From the NCBI GenBank assembly GCA_900660155.1, contig CABFPE010000176.1, positions 155,990 through 219,989 of the forward strand: a stretch of DNA of 64,000 nt. The letters run 5' to 3'. The notes below the pieces were generated by a model. The model searched no databases and was not told where the DNA came from. It saw only the letters and a list, made by a program, of their open reading frames with translations. Of the stretch, positions 24,440-36,556 are shown one piece after another. How positions within the stretch are numbered: position 1 is the stretch's first letter; each line of letters begins with the position of its first letter. A program made the translations under genes and the position numbers. Origin of the DNA: Hofstenia miamia (Eukaryota; Xenacoelomorpha; Acoela; Hofsteniidae).

Positions 24440-25450
24440 AAATTTGATTTGATTTCTTTCTTGATCTATAATGATTTCAATTTTTTTTCTTAATTCGATG
24501 TTATGTTGGTGAATTTCTGAGTTTAAATGTTCATGAATTCTTGTAGCAAAATGTCTGTGTGTCTCTCCGATGTAAGATTGTTAACACTCTTCACAAGTAT
24601 ATTTGTAAACAATTAAAGAAAACATCAACTTTGCTAAAGGATCTTTGTTTGTTAAAATATTTTGAGTTTGTAATGGTGTTATTCTCGATTTATTTAACTT
24701 TAAATTTAACTTCTGTATTCTTGATTGGAAAACTTTAACTTTGTCATTAATGATTGGAAGTTTCCAATATCCTTGCTTTAAATTTGTTTCTTCATTTGAT
24801 TCAGCTTGGTTGTTGTTTATGTTCCTTAATAAAATTACATCATCTTTTAATTAATTTGTGAGGATATCCATTATTTTCTAAAATCCTATAAAGGATTAAT
24901 TGCTTCAATAAAGTTGCTATAATTTGAAGATGCTTGGTTTGCTCTTTCGATTAAATATCTAATTGTATTTTTTATGTTTTATATCACATTGCGATTGATA
25001 GGGAATATACAATCCTGTATTAGATGATTTTGCACTCAGCTTTGTTTAAAATGATCTTCCTGTTTTAATAATTGATACATCCAAGAAATGTTTGATCTTC
25101 TTCTATTTCGACTGTAAATTTTAGTTCTTCTACTTGGTTGCAGAGATATTTTTTAAAACTGTCAATTTCTGACTCGTTTTCAAATAATGTAAAAATGTCG
25201 TCGACATACGTTAAGTATATTAATGGCTTTGGATTACTTAATAATTCAAATTTACATTCAATCAAGTTCAATGTAAATGCAGTCATTGTTGAACCCAACG
25301 GTGAACCCATTGAACATGAATTTAAGTAAACGTCTTAGAGTCTCATGTGAAACAATAATTTGATCTTCAGGAATGAGATCAAGTATATGATTAATTGTTT
25401 TTTCAACAGGTATGTTCCTGAATAACAATTTTACATCAAAACTAGCCATA
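24440..25450 (-). mobile_element. Penelope-like retroelement relic with GIY-YIG endonuclease
   Basis: On the minus strand: SFDVKLLF and the following region of reverse transcriptase (about 25260-25449), MGSPLGSTMTAF and the active-site YVDD (25065-25310), an NGYPHKLI segment (about 24840-24870), then VYKYTCEEC...YIGETHRHFATRIHEH (about 24520-24620), the GIY-YIG endonuclease. This order is that of Penelope-like elements. Frames are broken several times and the N-terminal part is not recognisable beyond 25450. Confidence 0.8.
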
Positions 25451-26289
25451 TATGATTAACGTTTTCGTACTATTTCTAAGTCTTGGTCTCCAATCACTTT
25501 TAAAGTTATTTTGGATTATTATAAGCTCAATGTTAACTTCAAATAGATACCGCATTCGTGTTTATTTATTAAAGTTATAATCTATAAATTCAAATTTTTA
25601 TAAATTTTGCTTGTATTTGAATATCGAGCTGGTCGTGCATATCGAGCTGCAGTCACAACTCCAATATTATTGTAATAATTTAATTCTTGGTAAAACGGTT
25701 TTGTTTTTATGCATGGAATTGAAGTTCCTCATAATTAATGCATCATGATTCCCATCAATATGTTAAATTTTGCATTCGAAAATTTTCCTAAATATTTATT
25801 TTTGATCATGTATGACATTCAAAATAAAAGCATCTAGATTAATGCAGCAGTGTGATGAAAAAATGGATTCTCCACAGCAAAGTTCATTTAAATTTTTAAC
25901 TGCCATGGGATCCTCATTGACCCCACACGAGGATTTTTTAATCATATATTTTTTTATAGTTATAATGCTTTTATCATTGTACATTTTTATTAGTTTGATA
26001 TATACATCTTAGAATTCCGTGTTACATGGTGGAAGTTTTTGGTCTGGTAGTTACAGGGTTAAGAGAAAACACTTAAAGGAAACGTTTTCAGCGTTTTTAG
26101 TTAATTGTTTACATAGTATTATTTCTTTAACATGTTTAACGAAAAATTGCACCTTGACTCAAGAGAGGTTGATAATCACTGGTTGCTAATGGACACTTTA
26201 ATAATGTTATTATGGTTAGGCTATAACTTATTCACTTTCTTATTAAAATAGTACCTTCAATAATCGAGCTTGTAGTTTTTAGATTTCAA
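25451..26289. other. Region upstream of TSNAX, no recognised gene
   Basis: AT-rich sequence, possibly the worn 5' part of the Penelope-like element on the left. It must contain the TSNAX promoter but shows no distinctive motif. Confidence 0.5.
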
Positions 26290-26475
26290 ATGAACAAAAA
26301 GAAAGAAAATTTAGCCATAAAATCTCGGTATAATGATCTTTTTCTCGAATTCCGCTTATATCTTGACAACAAACATGACAGACGTGAGCGTTTAGTCAAG
26401 TTAAGTCGTGATCTCACAATAAATAGCAAGCGTATCATATTCACTTTGCATCGTACACCAATCTCAGATTTTAAG
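26290..26475 (+). CDS. TSNAX: TSNAX exon 1
   Basis: Residues 1-62, from an ATG preceded by TTTCAA to the AAG|GTTTGC donor, phase 0. It holds the conserved [12 protein letters not shown] helix. Confidence 0.92.
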
Positions 26476-27397
26476 GTTTGCTTCTAGTACATCTTTAATA
26501 TTGTTTGTCAATTTCGAATTAAATTTGTTCAGTTTTAATATTTTTAATTCTGCTAAATATGCAGTACTAGATTTGAATTTGAAAAATGTTATTAATGACT
26601 TTTTCTTTTAGCAGTCCAATGAGTTAAAGGATTACTATTCCAAAATTCACGATATCCTTCTAAACATTGAGAAAGAGCTTAGTGCTATTCCCGATAGAAA
26701 TGAATTTTCTAGGGCTAGTACTGCGGGGTTTCAGGAGTTTTCTGAGGCTATTTCTTTTCATTATTGGCTTACTTACGATGAATTACTAGTATATCCTGTC
26801 ACAGATTTGGAAAAAATCGGTACGCATTTAGTTTTTTAACCGTCTCTTAAACAAACTAGATGATTTAAGTTTCAATTTGTCGTCATTATGCAACTAGTTA
26901 CAATAATAATTTCGTAAAATCAATATTCGAAGTTCACTATATAAAATCCCATGTGATGATTAAAAATATTTTTGCATTTACTTATAATAATATTTAACTT
27001 TACTGTAATTAAAAATACATTTTAGCTGTTTTTAGACTACCAACCACTAAGAGATTGTCTCAGAGTTGTCAAAATGTCTCTTCTTGATTACTTTCTCGGA
27101 ATTTCCGATTTAACTGGTGAGCTAATGCGCTATTGCATAACCAGTGTTGGTAGATCAGATTTCGAAGTACCTTTTCGTGTTTGTAGTTTTGTTCAAAAGA
27201 TTTATAATTTGTTCATATCGATAGCGGCTGGTGGGGTGTGTTCAACAGAGCTGGATAAAAAATTACATGCAATGCGACAGAGTCTATATAAAATTGAGCG
27301 TGCTTGTTACAATTTGCAGATTAGAGGCTCCGAAATGTCTAAAGATTCTCTAGCAAACTACTTATTAAACGAAAATGATAACAATAATAACACATGA
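26290..27397 (+). CDS. TSNAX: Translin-associated factor X (TRAX), three exons
   Basis: Exons 26290-26475, 26612-26819 and 27036-27397 join in phase to 251 residues. The protein pairs with translin to form C3PO, the octameric RNase that helps activate RISC by degrading the passenger strand and trims tRNA fragments. The N-terminal segment [20 protein letters not shown] matches human TRAX [20 protein letters not shown]. The catalytic acidic residues are present: Glu104 and Glu107 in QEFSEA, Asp156 and Glu160 in SDLTGEL. The C-terminal KIERACYNLQIRGSEM matches KVENACYALKVRGSEI. It is about 40 residues shorter than human TRAX at the N-terminus, where the human nuclear localisation signal lies; an upstream exon could exist. 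It lies head-to-head with the TIF1-like gene and in tandem with SUCLG2. Confidence 0.95.
26612..26819 (+). CDS. TSNAX: TSNAX exon 2
   Basis: Residues 63-131 plus one base. The acceptor is a TAGCAG (NAGNAG) pair, so Gln63 may be included or skipped. Carries the catalytic QEFSEA motif and ends at ATCG|GTACGC. Confidence 0.92.
27036..27397 (+). CDS. TSNAX: TSNAX exon 3 and stop
   Basis: Residues 132-251. The acceptor TTTTTAG at 27031-27035 keeps the frame; the TTTTAG ten bases earlier would not. It contains LGISDLTGELMRYC and ends in an Asn-rich tail before TGA. Confidence 0.93.
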
Positions 27398-28896
27398 GAA
27401 TTATATTTTTGTACACAATTTTTTACATCGAAGTGTTTATTGTTAAAAGAGCGCTCTAATATTGTTCGAATCAGCCGTTTCGTCGAGAGACTAATCTTCG
27501 CTATGTCTTTATGCGAACATTCTTGAAATATCAATGATTGAATCAAATCTCAGTAACAATCACTGTTCGTTTGTCAACGATTAAAAATCTTTCTTTCACT
27601 TTCTGTTTTGTTTAAATTACTCTACTCATATTTTGCAAATACCTATTGGTTTTCACATGTTCTATTTCAGTAATCATATTTATAGCCACGTCTTTTTGCA
27701 TTTAAGAAAATGATTTAATTGCAGTCTGAGAAATTACATAAACAAAATCAAGTTCGAAATTCAAATCAACGCTCTTTTTAGGATTGCTAAACATGCAAAT
27801 TCATTTATTTTGAATTTCTATTATTGCACTTTCTCAAGGTGTTCAGAAGAGAGATGATACATTTTTAGAAGAAAGCTCTTTTTGATTTCCAAGTAGGTTT
27901 GGATGCATTAGAGCAAAAAATTTAGTACAGATATTCTCCGTAAATATATAGACAATTCTATTTTTTTGTATTTCATTAATCGTTCTCCAAACGTAATCAA
28001 GCAGCAATATATAAGATAGAGTTGTAAAATATTTAGAGTAGAAACAGTTGATGTATTCGAAGTAAACCAAATTACTTAAGGAGCTATTCACGTTTGCAGT
28101 AATTCAGGCATATAATGTGGAGCTCTAAAATGTGGTTTCTGGAGCCTGCCTCCATAAGCAGGAATGTTGTTTATGGCTTCTATATTTCATTCAACGGATG
28201 AATTTGTTATTATTATTAGAGGCCAGTGTACGCACTGCTAACTAAACGAAGTAAACAAATCAGTATTTAACTATAGTCAAAACAAGAATAAGGTTTTCTT
28301 GGTATATGATTTTCAAAAAATAGTATATTAACTGTGATCTATACTTTGTTCAATTTCTTTAATAATTAAATCGTTTGCTATTTTGTATTTTGATTTTAGT
28401 TACCAATCAACAATTTTCTATAAAATTAATTTACTTCTGAAAATGTATTCTAAAGAGCAGAAGGAAAATTTTATATCTATTGCCATTGTTATCCAACGTT
28501 TGATTTAAATTTTACAAGTATATAGAGCAATTAGAAATTTAATGTTTAGGAATAAATAGATTTTGATGAAAGATTGATAATTGTATACCCAATTTCTATA
28601 AGCAATCAACTAGGCTATCGTGTTTTACTGAATGAACTTACATCTGTTTAAGAACCACAACTTCATCAAAGTCAATTTTGAATTCGTTTAGTTTTGTGGT
28701 AAAGTACACTCAATTCCATAAACAGAATCGTGATGCACCGAGAGATTCCAGCTAAGCGATTTTGCAGGCTAAAATCGCAAAATTTGGTCATTTTTCGAAA
28801 CAATTCTAGACCTAGTATCAGACAGTTATTACTATGTAAAATATCATGCATTTGTTTTTGCATATATGAATTGGATTCTCCGTTTTAGATCTTTAA
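27398..28896. other. TSNAX-SUCLG2 intergenic region
   Basis: AT-rich, 1.5 kb. It holds the TSNAX 3'UTR and the SUCLG2 promoter/5'UTR; no repeat, RNA gene or obvious polyadenylation cluster was singled out. Confidence 0.55.
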
Positions 28897-28950
28897 ATGT
28901 TAAAGGCTATATGCAGAGCTGCAAATGTTGGAAACGGCGTTTTGCTGAAT
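28897..28950 (+). CDS. SUCLG2: SUCLG2 exon 1 (presequence)
   Basis: Eighteen codons, [18 protein letters not shown], with a AAT|GTAAGC donor and phase 0, matching the phase of the next exon. Basic residues, no acidic ones and small hydrophobics suit a mitochondrial targeting peptide. The call rests on phase, composition and position, since this part is not conserved between species. Confidence 0.75.
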
Positions 28951-31900
28951 GTAAGCTATTTCTATATAATGTATATGGCATCATTATATGCAGATTATAA
29001 ATCTCGGTTAATATACTCTACACTTAGTCTAGTTATATATGATTTATAAATGATTTTAGGTACATATTTTCAATTGATGTCTCTTTAATGCTACTGCGTT
29101 AATTTGTATTTAAATTTAATTAGTATATTCTATATAAGCAGTAAATGTTTGATGTAATAAATTGGTTTAGAATCAATGGTGTTGTTCGTTGCAGCCGAAG
29201 CGCTTCCTCAACTTACAAGAGTATGCAAGTAAAAAATTAATGCTTGAACACAAACTCAATGTTCAGATGTTCCGCGTTGCGTCTTCTGTTGAAGAGGCTG
29301 TTGAGATATCCAAAGAGTTCAGTAAGTCACACAAATTATTTGTTTGATTTAGATTTTTTAAATAAATTTTAGGGTTTAATATTATGTTCTATTATTTTGT
29401 TCTAGGTTTTCATTTATTACACATTGCACACCAAACTTATAAATAATGAGTGTCAGCATAATATAAATAATCATTGAGAACCCAAATAGTTTCTATTCAT
29501 TTTTATTTAGAGTCGAGTAATGAAAAAAATTTATTTTCAAGGACACTCGTTGCTTTACAAAGCGTCCGAAAAGACAATTTATGCTGACGGTACTAACCTC
29601 GATCTGTATTCGAACTGGATAACGGATATACATTACATGTAGAATATGAGTCTTGTATCATAACTGGCAAGCGACCCTCACTGTCCTTTAAAATCGGGAT
29701 CTTGGGTAAAATACGAAAAATGCTTTTTTTAATTGAGAAATTATATTAATTTAAGGAGATGGAATCAAATACGCAATATTGTTGAAATCATTATTCATTG
29801 CTAACATACACAACCTTGTTGACTACTGTCTATTTAGGGGTAAACTAGAAATAACCTATTTGAATGATTTAAAGTTGTAGTACGACATTTTATATGTAAA
29901 ACCTAGAATTTCCTTGAACGCTTGAAATGACAGTCGATATCTTTATCAATTACGGAATATTTTACCTTCAAACAGGCAGAAGTCAACAAGGTTGTGTATG
30001 TTAACAATGGAAAAGGATTTCTATAATATTTCGTATTTGATCCCACTCTTAATATTAACATAATTTCTCAATCACGGCCGCCCTAAAGTTAAAGACGATC
30101 TTAAATTTTTTTGTATCCAGTAATTCAGATTTTGAAAGCACGTGAGGGGCGTTGCCGTTAAGATATATTACTCATATTCTACATGTTATGATTTTATACC
30201 CACTTTTGAGGGAGTGTGCGACTTCATATTCACAACTTCAATTCTTTTGCGATAACCTAATACCCCTTAACCCTACTACTGATGGGTAAATACATTCCTG
30301 TAAATAGTGCTGTAGTTTCATAAATATTAGTGTATATATTAAAAGTATTTTTATGATTTGTATTTAATTGTTTATTCCGGTTTCATTCTTGGTCTGTTCA
30401 CACAATAAATTGTGGAGTACATGAAGTCTAATTATACTTGTGTTATAAAAATTCGAATAACCCGTGCTCAAAGAGCGGTACGAAGTTGATATTAGGTTCA
30501 CTTTACTCTAAGGTTCATTAGCTTTACAAGTTTATAATATGTTGGTACTTAATTTTGTTTATAAACTTTCATACATTTAGTCACTTGAACAATGAAAAAT
30601 ATCTTTCGTTTCAGCTAAATGAGGGTTTTACAATTAAATCTCAGCTAATACAGTACTTGAAACTGCACAACGTTTGGAGGGTGGGCAAAAATCCCCGCTG
30701 CGGTAATAGCATTAAGAAATGGGCTTCTTCAACCAATTGCGACAACATTGTTTAGATTTCTTATTTGAATTATCAGTTCATTGTAGACTTTACTTTCTTT
30801 AACAGTTATAATGCGCATTTAGATGTCCCTGAATATGTCATTAAAGCACAAATATTGGCAGGTGGTCGTGGAAAAGGACTCTTTCTGGAAAACAATTATC
30901 AGGGGGGTGTTAAATTGACAAAAAGGTATTATAATATTTTATGAATGTATTTCTTACTATGTTTTGTACTACACGTAAACTCTCGTGTTTTGCCATGAGA
31001 ATCTTTGTCTATAAACTAAAATGATCTTTCAACTTCATTGCAGTTACAGACGTTTTCAAATATATGTTGTTCCAATGACATTTGTCCAAACCAGTCCATG
31101 TACCTCTTTTTATAATAATAAATAGTTGTCCCTTTCGATTCCAAACATTTTACATGGATGTGCGATTTAAAAAATTCGGACTGTCATAAGTTGCATACAC
31201 TTTTAGTTCAGTAGTCAACATTTAAGTTTTTGTATTTTCGAAGTAAAAGATGACCCTATGCAAATGCATTGTACACAAAGAAATTGACACTTCTCTGCTC
31301 CTTGTATTTTAGTATGTGATATATATATGTTATTGCTAAACTGAAATGATTAAAAATTATAAGGAAAAATACAAACTTTCATCGAGAATCGAATTTTTTC
31401 TATCAGAATCACAGATCTCTACACAATGCATATGCTTTCTTTCAATAAACTTGTTCTTAGGACTGCCAGGATTTCAGATGTAATAATAATTTAAGATGAG
31501 TCAGATTTACTTTTACTTTTTTAGTAGTGTTGAAGTTCCAGATCTAGTTTCAAAAATGCTTCACAAACATTTACGAACGAAGCAAACGAGTAAAGATGGT
31601 GTAAAAGTAAACAAGGTATGCTTATATACAATTGAGCATGCTTAACCATGCGTTATCTCTTCTCCAATTCTTTAGATATAATTTTTTATTTATACGTTAT
31701 TCCTTATTAGAGTCAGTGTTATCATTTTATTTATGTGAACTTTTACATGATATATATTTAATAGCCATTTTTTTAATCAAAAACCGCAAATATGGCAGAC
31801 AAAAATTGCATCCAATGTTAATTAAGCAAAAGCTTGATTGCAAATTTCTGTTATAGAGACAATAAGAATTTAGAACATGTATTAATACCATTTTGTGATT

Positions 31901-33690
31901 TTGTGTTAATAGGTAAGATTCATATAGCACAAGGTTTTCTTAAAAGCGCTCCATTAATGTTACAAATCAGCAAAAAGTTGCTCCGCACTTCGCACATGTG
32001 CTGCAATCTTTGAAATAGATTGTAGAGCTATATTTGAATGATACGATTTATTTATGAACTTCAATTCTGAAGATTTTTTAACAAAAACCCAGATTAGTGG
32101 AGGAGAGTAATCCAATTATTTCAATTATATAAAATTGTAGTTTGTCGAGGTTGTACAAGACTGCATTTTTAGAATAATTTATGCCGAATCCCTAAATCAC
32201 ATTGTAAGTAATGCATGTAGATAAAGAGAAGTGTGATCTTGTTGGCGGAAATGATATGTTTTATAAATATTTTACTGCCTGTTACATTTCGGTTTGTCAA
32301 ACATGTTGTCTTTGATATTCAAACTATTTTTAGATGAATAGAATGTATAGTTTTAATTAGAATTTTTTTTACTGTGGATTAGGTGTGGTCTGGGTTATAT
32401 ATTTAAAGTATGCCTGTTTTTGATTTAATAAATCACTACTTTAACCTTTAATCTTACTGATTCAAATTCTAAACAAATATTGTCTAGCATGGAAACAGTG
32501 TTTTTTACTAGATATGTCAACCAAAATGATACTTATAGGCTTATACATCACGTTTTGCATAGTGAGGGGTATTGTCATATGCTAAGTGTATTTTTCTAGT
32601 GAAAAATATAAAAATTCGAATTATGATTTCAGGTTTCAACATGGTGTAAGCCGTTCCAGAAATGTCCAAAATTGTTGGAGCCGTGTAATCTAATCTGAAT
32701 ATCAGTCGATGGTTTTAATTTGTTACTAATGAACAAGAAATTAATAAACGATTTTGTTGTTGACTGGTTAATCGTACAATAATATTCAATGACAAATGCT
32801 TTCATTTACTAACTTGTCACTGAGCTTTGATTACTTTGTTGGCGCTGCAAATATTTATTTTAATTTATGTTTCAGTATTTATTATAGATGTTGAACAAGA
32901 TCATCTGATAAATGTTCCATACAAACAATAAATTCCGATTCCCGAATACTTTGCAAATGTTGTTTCCATTATTCAAATTCCAAATGCAACTACCATTCTA
33001 GCAACATTATATTCCTGTTTCTAAGCTTTAATATCCCTTGCGTTTTATCAAGGACATTAATATGTTTATGTCCTTGTTTTTGCTTAAGTAGTTGAATTTA
33101 TTTACTTTTTGAACGCAATGTTGTTTTTAAATATTTTTCTCTACCTTTCAAATCGCCCAATATATTTTTGACGAAATGAATTATTATAAAATAACTAATT
33201 CAATGAATGTGCTCTGCTCCTTTCACTGGATCTTTGGTGTCTATGCCGTAAATGGTGATATATGAATTATTATATAATATATTGTTTCGAAAGAGACTAT
33301 TAATATCTATTCATACAGATTCCATTGGTTTACAATGGCTAATTTTTGATAATGCAATAGAGTATCCTCGCCAAGCAATTCTTATGTACTTACAAATAGG
33401 GATTTTACTGTATGTTCTCAATCCCCTTGTAAATTTGATGCAAAAAGATTATTACTTGATCAAAGTTGCTTTAGATTTTATATGATTTATGCATAAGAAG
33501 ACACGGATTTCAATTATATCCGACCATAATTGAAAATTTAAAATTGGTATTTTCTGTGTTCAGAAAGTTATGGTAAATAGCGTATTCTTCCCTGCTTTTC
33601 TTTATTTTGCGTTCTATTCACACCGAATATAAAGTATTTATTTTTTCATGGGAAACTACGCCTAAATTTAGTCGATTTCAATACCCTATG

Positions 33691-33740
<50 letters not shown>

Positions 33741-36519
33741 GTTTAAGTATTTTGGAATCAATTGTTTTTACTTATTTGAATCGTACATGTAGGTGATGAT
33801 TGCGGAAGCCTTTGATATATCTCGTGAAACATACCTCGCTTTTCTAATGGATCGTGCTATGGGTGGGCCTGTTATGGTTGGCAGCCCTCAAGGCGGTGTC
33901 GATATTGAAGAAGTGGCCCAGAAAACCCCCGAACTTATTTACAAGATCCCTATTGATATCGTGAAAGGAATTACCGATGAGCAAGCAAAGGAAATGGCTA
34001 AGAACTTGCAATTCACTGGGGACAAATTGCTCATGGTTCGGTAGTTTCTGATTTTTTTTTCTGATGTTAGCGATAAAAATAATCATATTTACCATAATAC
34101 TACTTATAGATATTAATATACAGCTATGGCTATCAGGGAGCTTCTAATTGATTTTTTATTGAGTAGTGCTGCATATCCTTTTCGGTATGCTTCACTCTAT
34201 TGGGTGGATGCATAAACTTGTATTGTGTTAAAAAAAAATTCTATTTTGAAAAATAAGCGATAAAATGTATTTATACAAACAGTGATAAAATACGATATAA
34301 TACAAAAGACTACTTATCAATCGTCATTGTAGAATTTCAACCATGGTTTACTATCGCTTCCATCGAATAGGTAACTCCTGCATTCCTTTTTTAAAGAAGT
34401 CAATGGACAGACCAAAAAGAATTGTTGAATCCATATTTTTGATTCATCGTCAGTATTGAATATGATCCCTTTAATCTGATTCGAAGGGAGCAGAAAATAT
34501 GGAAATTTGTAGGTGCCAGATCAGGAGAATACAGAGGATGAGAAAAAACTTTCCACTACAGTTCGTCAATTGTTATCTTGTAATTTGTCCTAGTGAACAA
34601 ATGCATTATCGTGATGATTTCTGACCATTTTTTAAGAATTGCTTCTTAAACTCGATACAGCTGTTCACAATATTAATCTGCAGTGATTGCTCTGTTGCGA
34701 TCCAAGAAGTCAGGATAAATACGGAAAGCATGACCTTAAAACAGTGAAAATTGTCATTCACTTCAGAATCAGACTCTTTGTCAGGAGTAACCCATTGTTT
34801 TCGACGTTTCAAATCGATCATCACAGTATTGATGCGTGAGAGATGTGACTGATGAAAATATTACAACGTTTTTTTAAAATATTTATAAGTTTATGCATAT
34901 ACAGTAACGTACTTTTCACTATAACGTACTTTTTATTTAGTCCCTTGAAAATGCCCTAAAAATTCCTACTTAAAATTTCGCTATAACGTACTTTATTCGC
35001 TATAACGTACCTTCAATTTGCTCCCCTCAATCACAAATAATGCAAATTACCATTCCCTATAACTTACCTGCTACTTTAATAGATGAAAGTTTTTGATTGA
35101 TAAATTAAAATAAAAGGTTGCTACCAAAACGCAGATAATTATCAGCCACTCAAAACCTAGTGCAGATCACAGAGTAAGAAGGCTAGTAGAGCGCTTATTC
35201 ACAGCAGCTGATATGTGAAACAAAGACGTTAGAAATCAGACTTGTCATTTAATTACATGTTGTCATTTTAATTTCATGTTGTCTAGTACTATTTAATTGT
35301 CTGTTTCAATATACCTATTATGATTAATACAATTAAAAAAAGTCGTTGTTTTACTGTATATACATTACATGTAAAATGTTCGGTAAATATTAACATATAA
35401 TGCCTCAGTACCGTATTAAAATTGCAAATAATGCATTAAAGATATTACTACTCGCTATAACGTTCTTTTCTGGCTGGTCCCTTCAAGTACGTTATAGAGA
35501 AATTTTACTGTAGAATATATTCTTGCCTTCATATTCCAATTCATTACCTTTAGGACATTGATTATTCCTCTCTCTGTTTTTGGGTATTAGTAACTGTATG
35601 GAAGTATGAATTATGAATGTAGACTTAGATTTTAAAATCGTGGAAATTTTCAACATTTTAATTTATTTCAACGTAATGGATAAAATTTTATGCAAAAACA
35701 TTTTATTAGTGCTGTTGCTTTATAAATTATTATTTTATAGTTTAGGCTGCTGAGCAGATTATCCGCTTGTACACGATGTTTTCCCGAATTGACGCCACTC
35801 AAGTAGAAATAAATCCCTTCGGAGAAACGCCATCAGGCAAAGTTGTGTGCTTCGATGCGAAATTGAACTTCGATGACAATGCCTCTTACCGACAGAAGAA
35901 GATATTCGCTTTAGGCGATAATTCAGAATCAGACCCACGTGAGGTTGCTGCCGAGAAGGCTAATCTTAACTATATAGGTGTTGACGGCAATATTGGGTGT
36001 TTAGGTAAAATATTTTGCAAAGATCAGTTTAACCCTTTGGCTGCCATATGCGACTCAAGGCGAACAATAACATTTTGATCTCGACTGGCCAATTCGATTT
36101 AGTCTAAGTGATATACTAAAATCCCCTTGCATGGAATCTTACACGAAAGCCTTAACAGTTACCACAGAATTTCCGAATAGTTGATTTTATCAATTGCCAC
36201 TAAATATAGGTTTGATATTAATACTCATTTTGCATAAATAGGTGGTGGCAGTCAAAGGGCTAATGTTGGCAATATTAGTTTTAACTCATTGAGTAAGAAT
36301 TCATATTATGTAAACTCCGTGTACACTAGTTTAATCAATTTCATTGGAATACTATGTAGTTTTCCAGTTTTATTAGAATAAAACTGGACTCTGGTTTCTA
36401 CATTTGACTTTTATAAGCGATGCTATAACAATAACAATTATCAATATTAAAAATATCAGTTCAGGAACTCTAACAATGGGAGGAAGGAGATGATTGTTTA
36501 GAGACTTGGCTCATTCAAC

Positions 36520-36556
<37 letters not shown>

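Noticed and set aside
27026-27035. Alternative acceptor TTTTAG for TSNAX exon 3
   Set aside because: It would shift the frame and lose the conserved LGISDLTGEL segment.
33607-33792. Open frame just before SUCLG2 exon 5
   Set aside because: Made largely of the (TA)n microsatellite translated as Tyr-Ile repeats.
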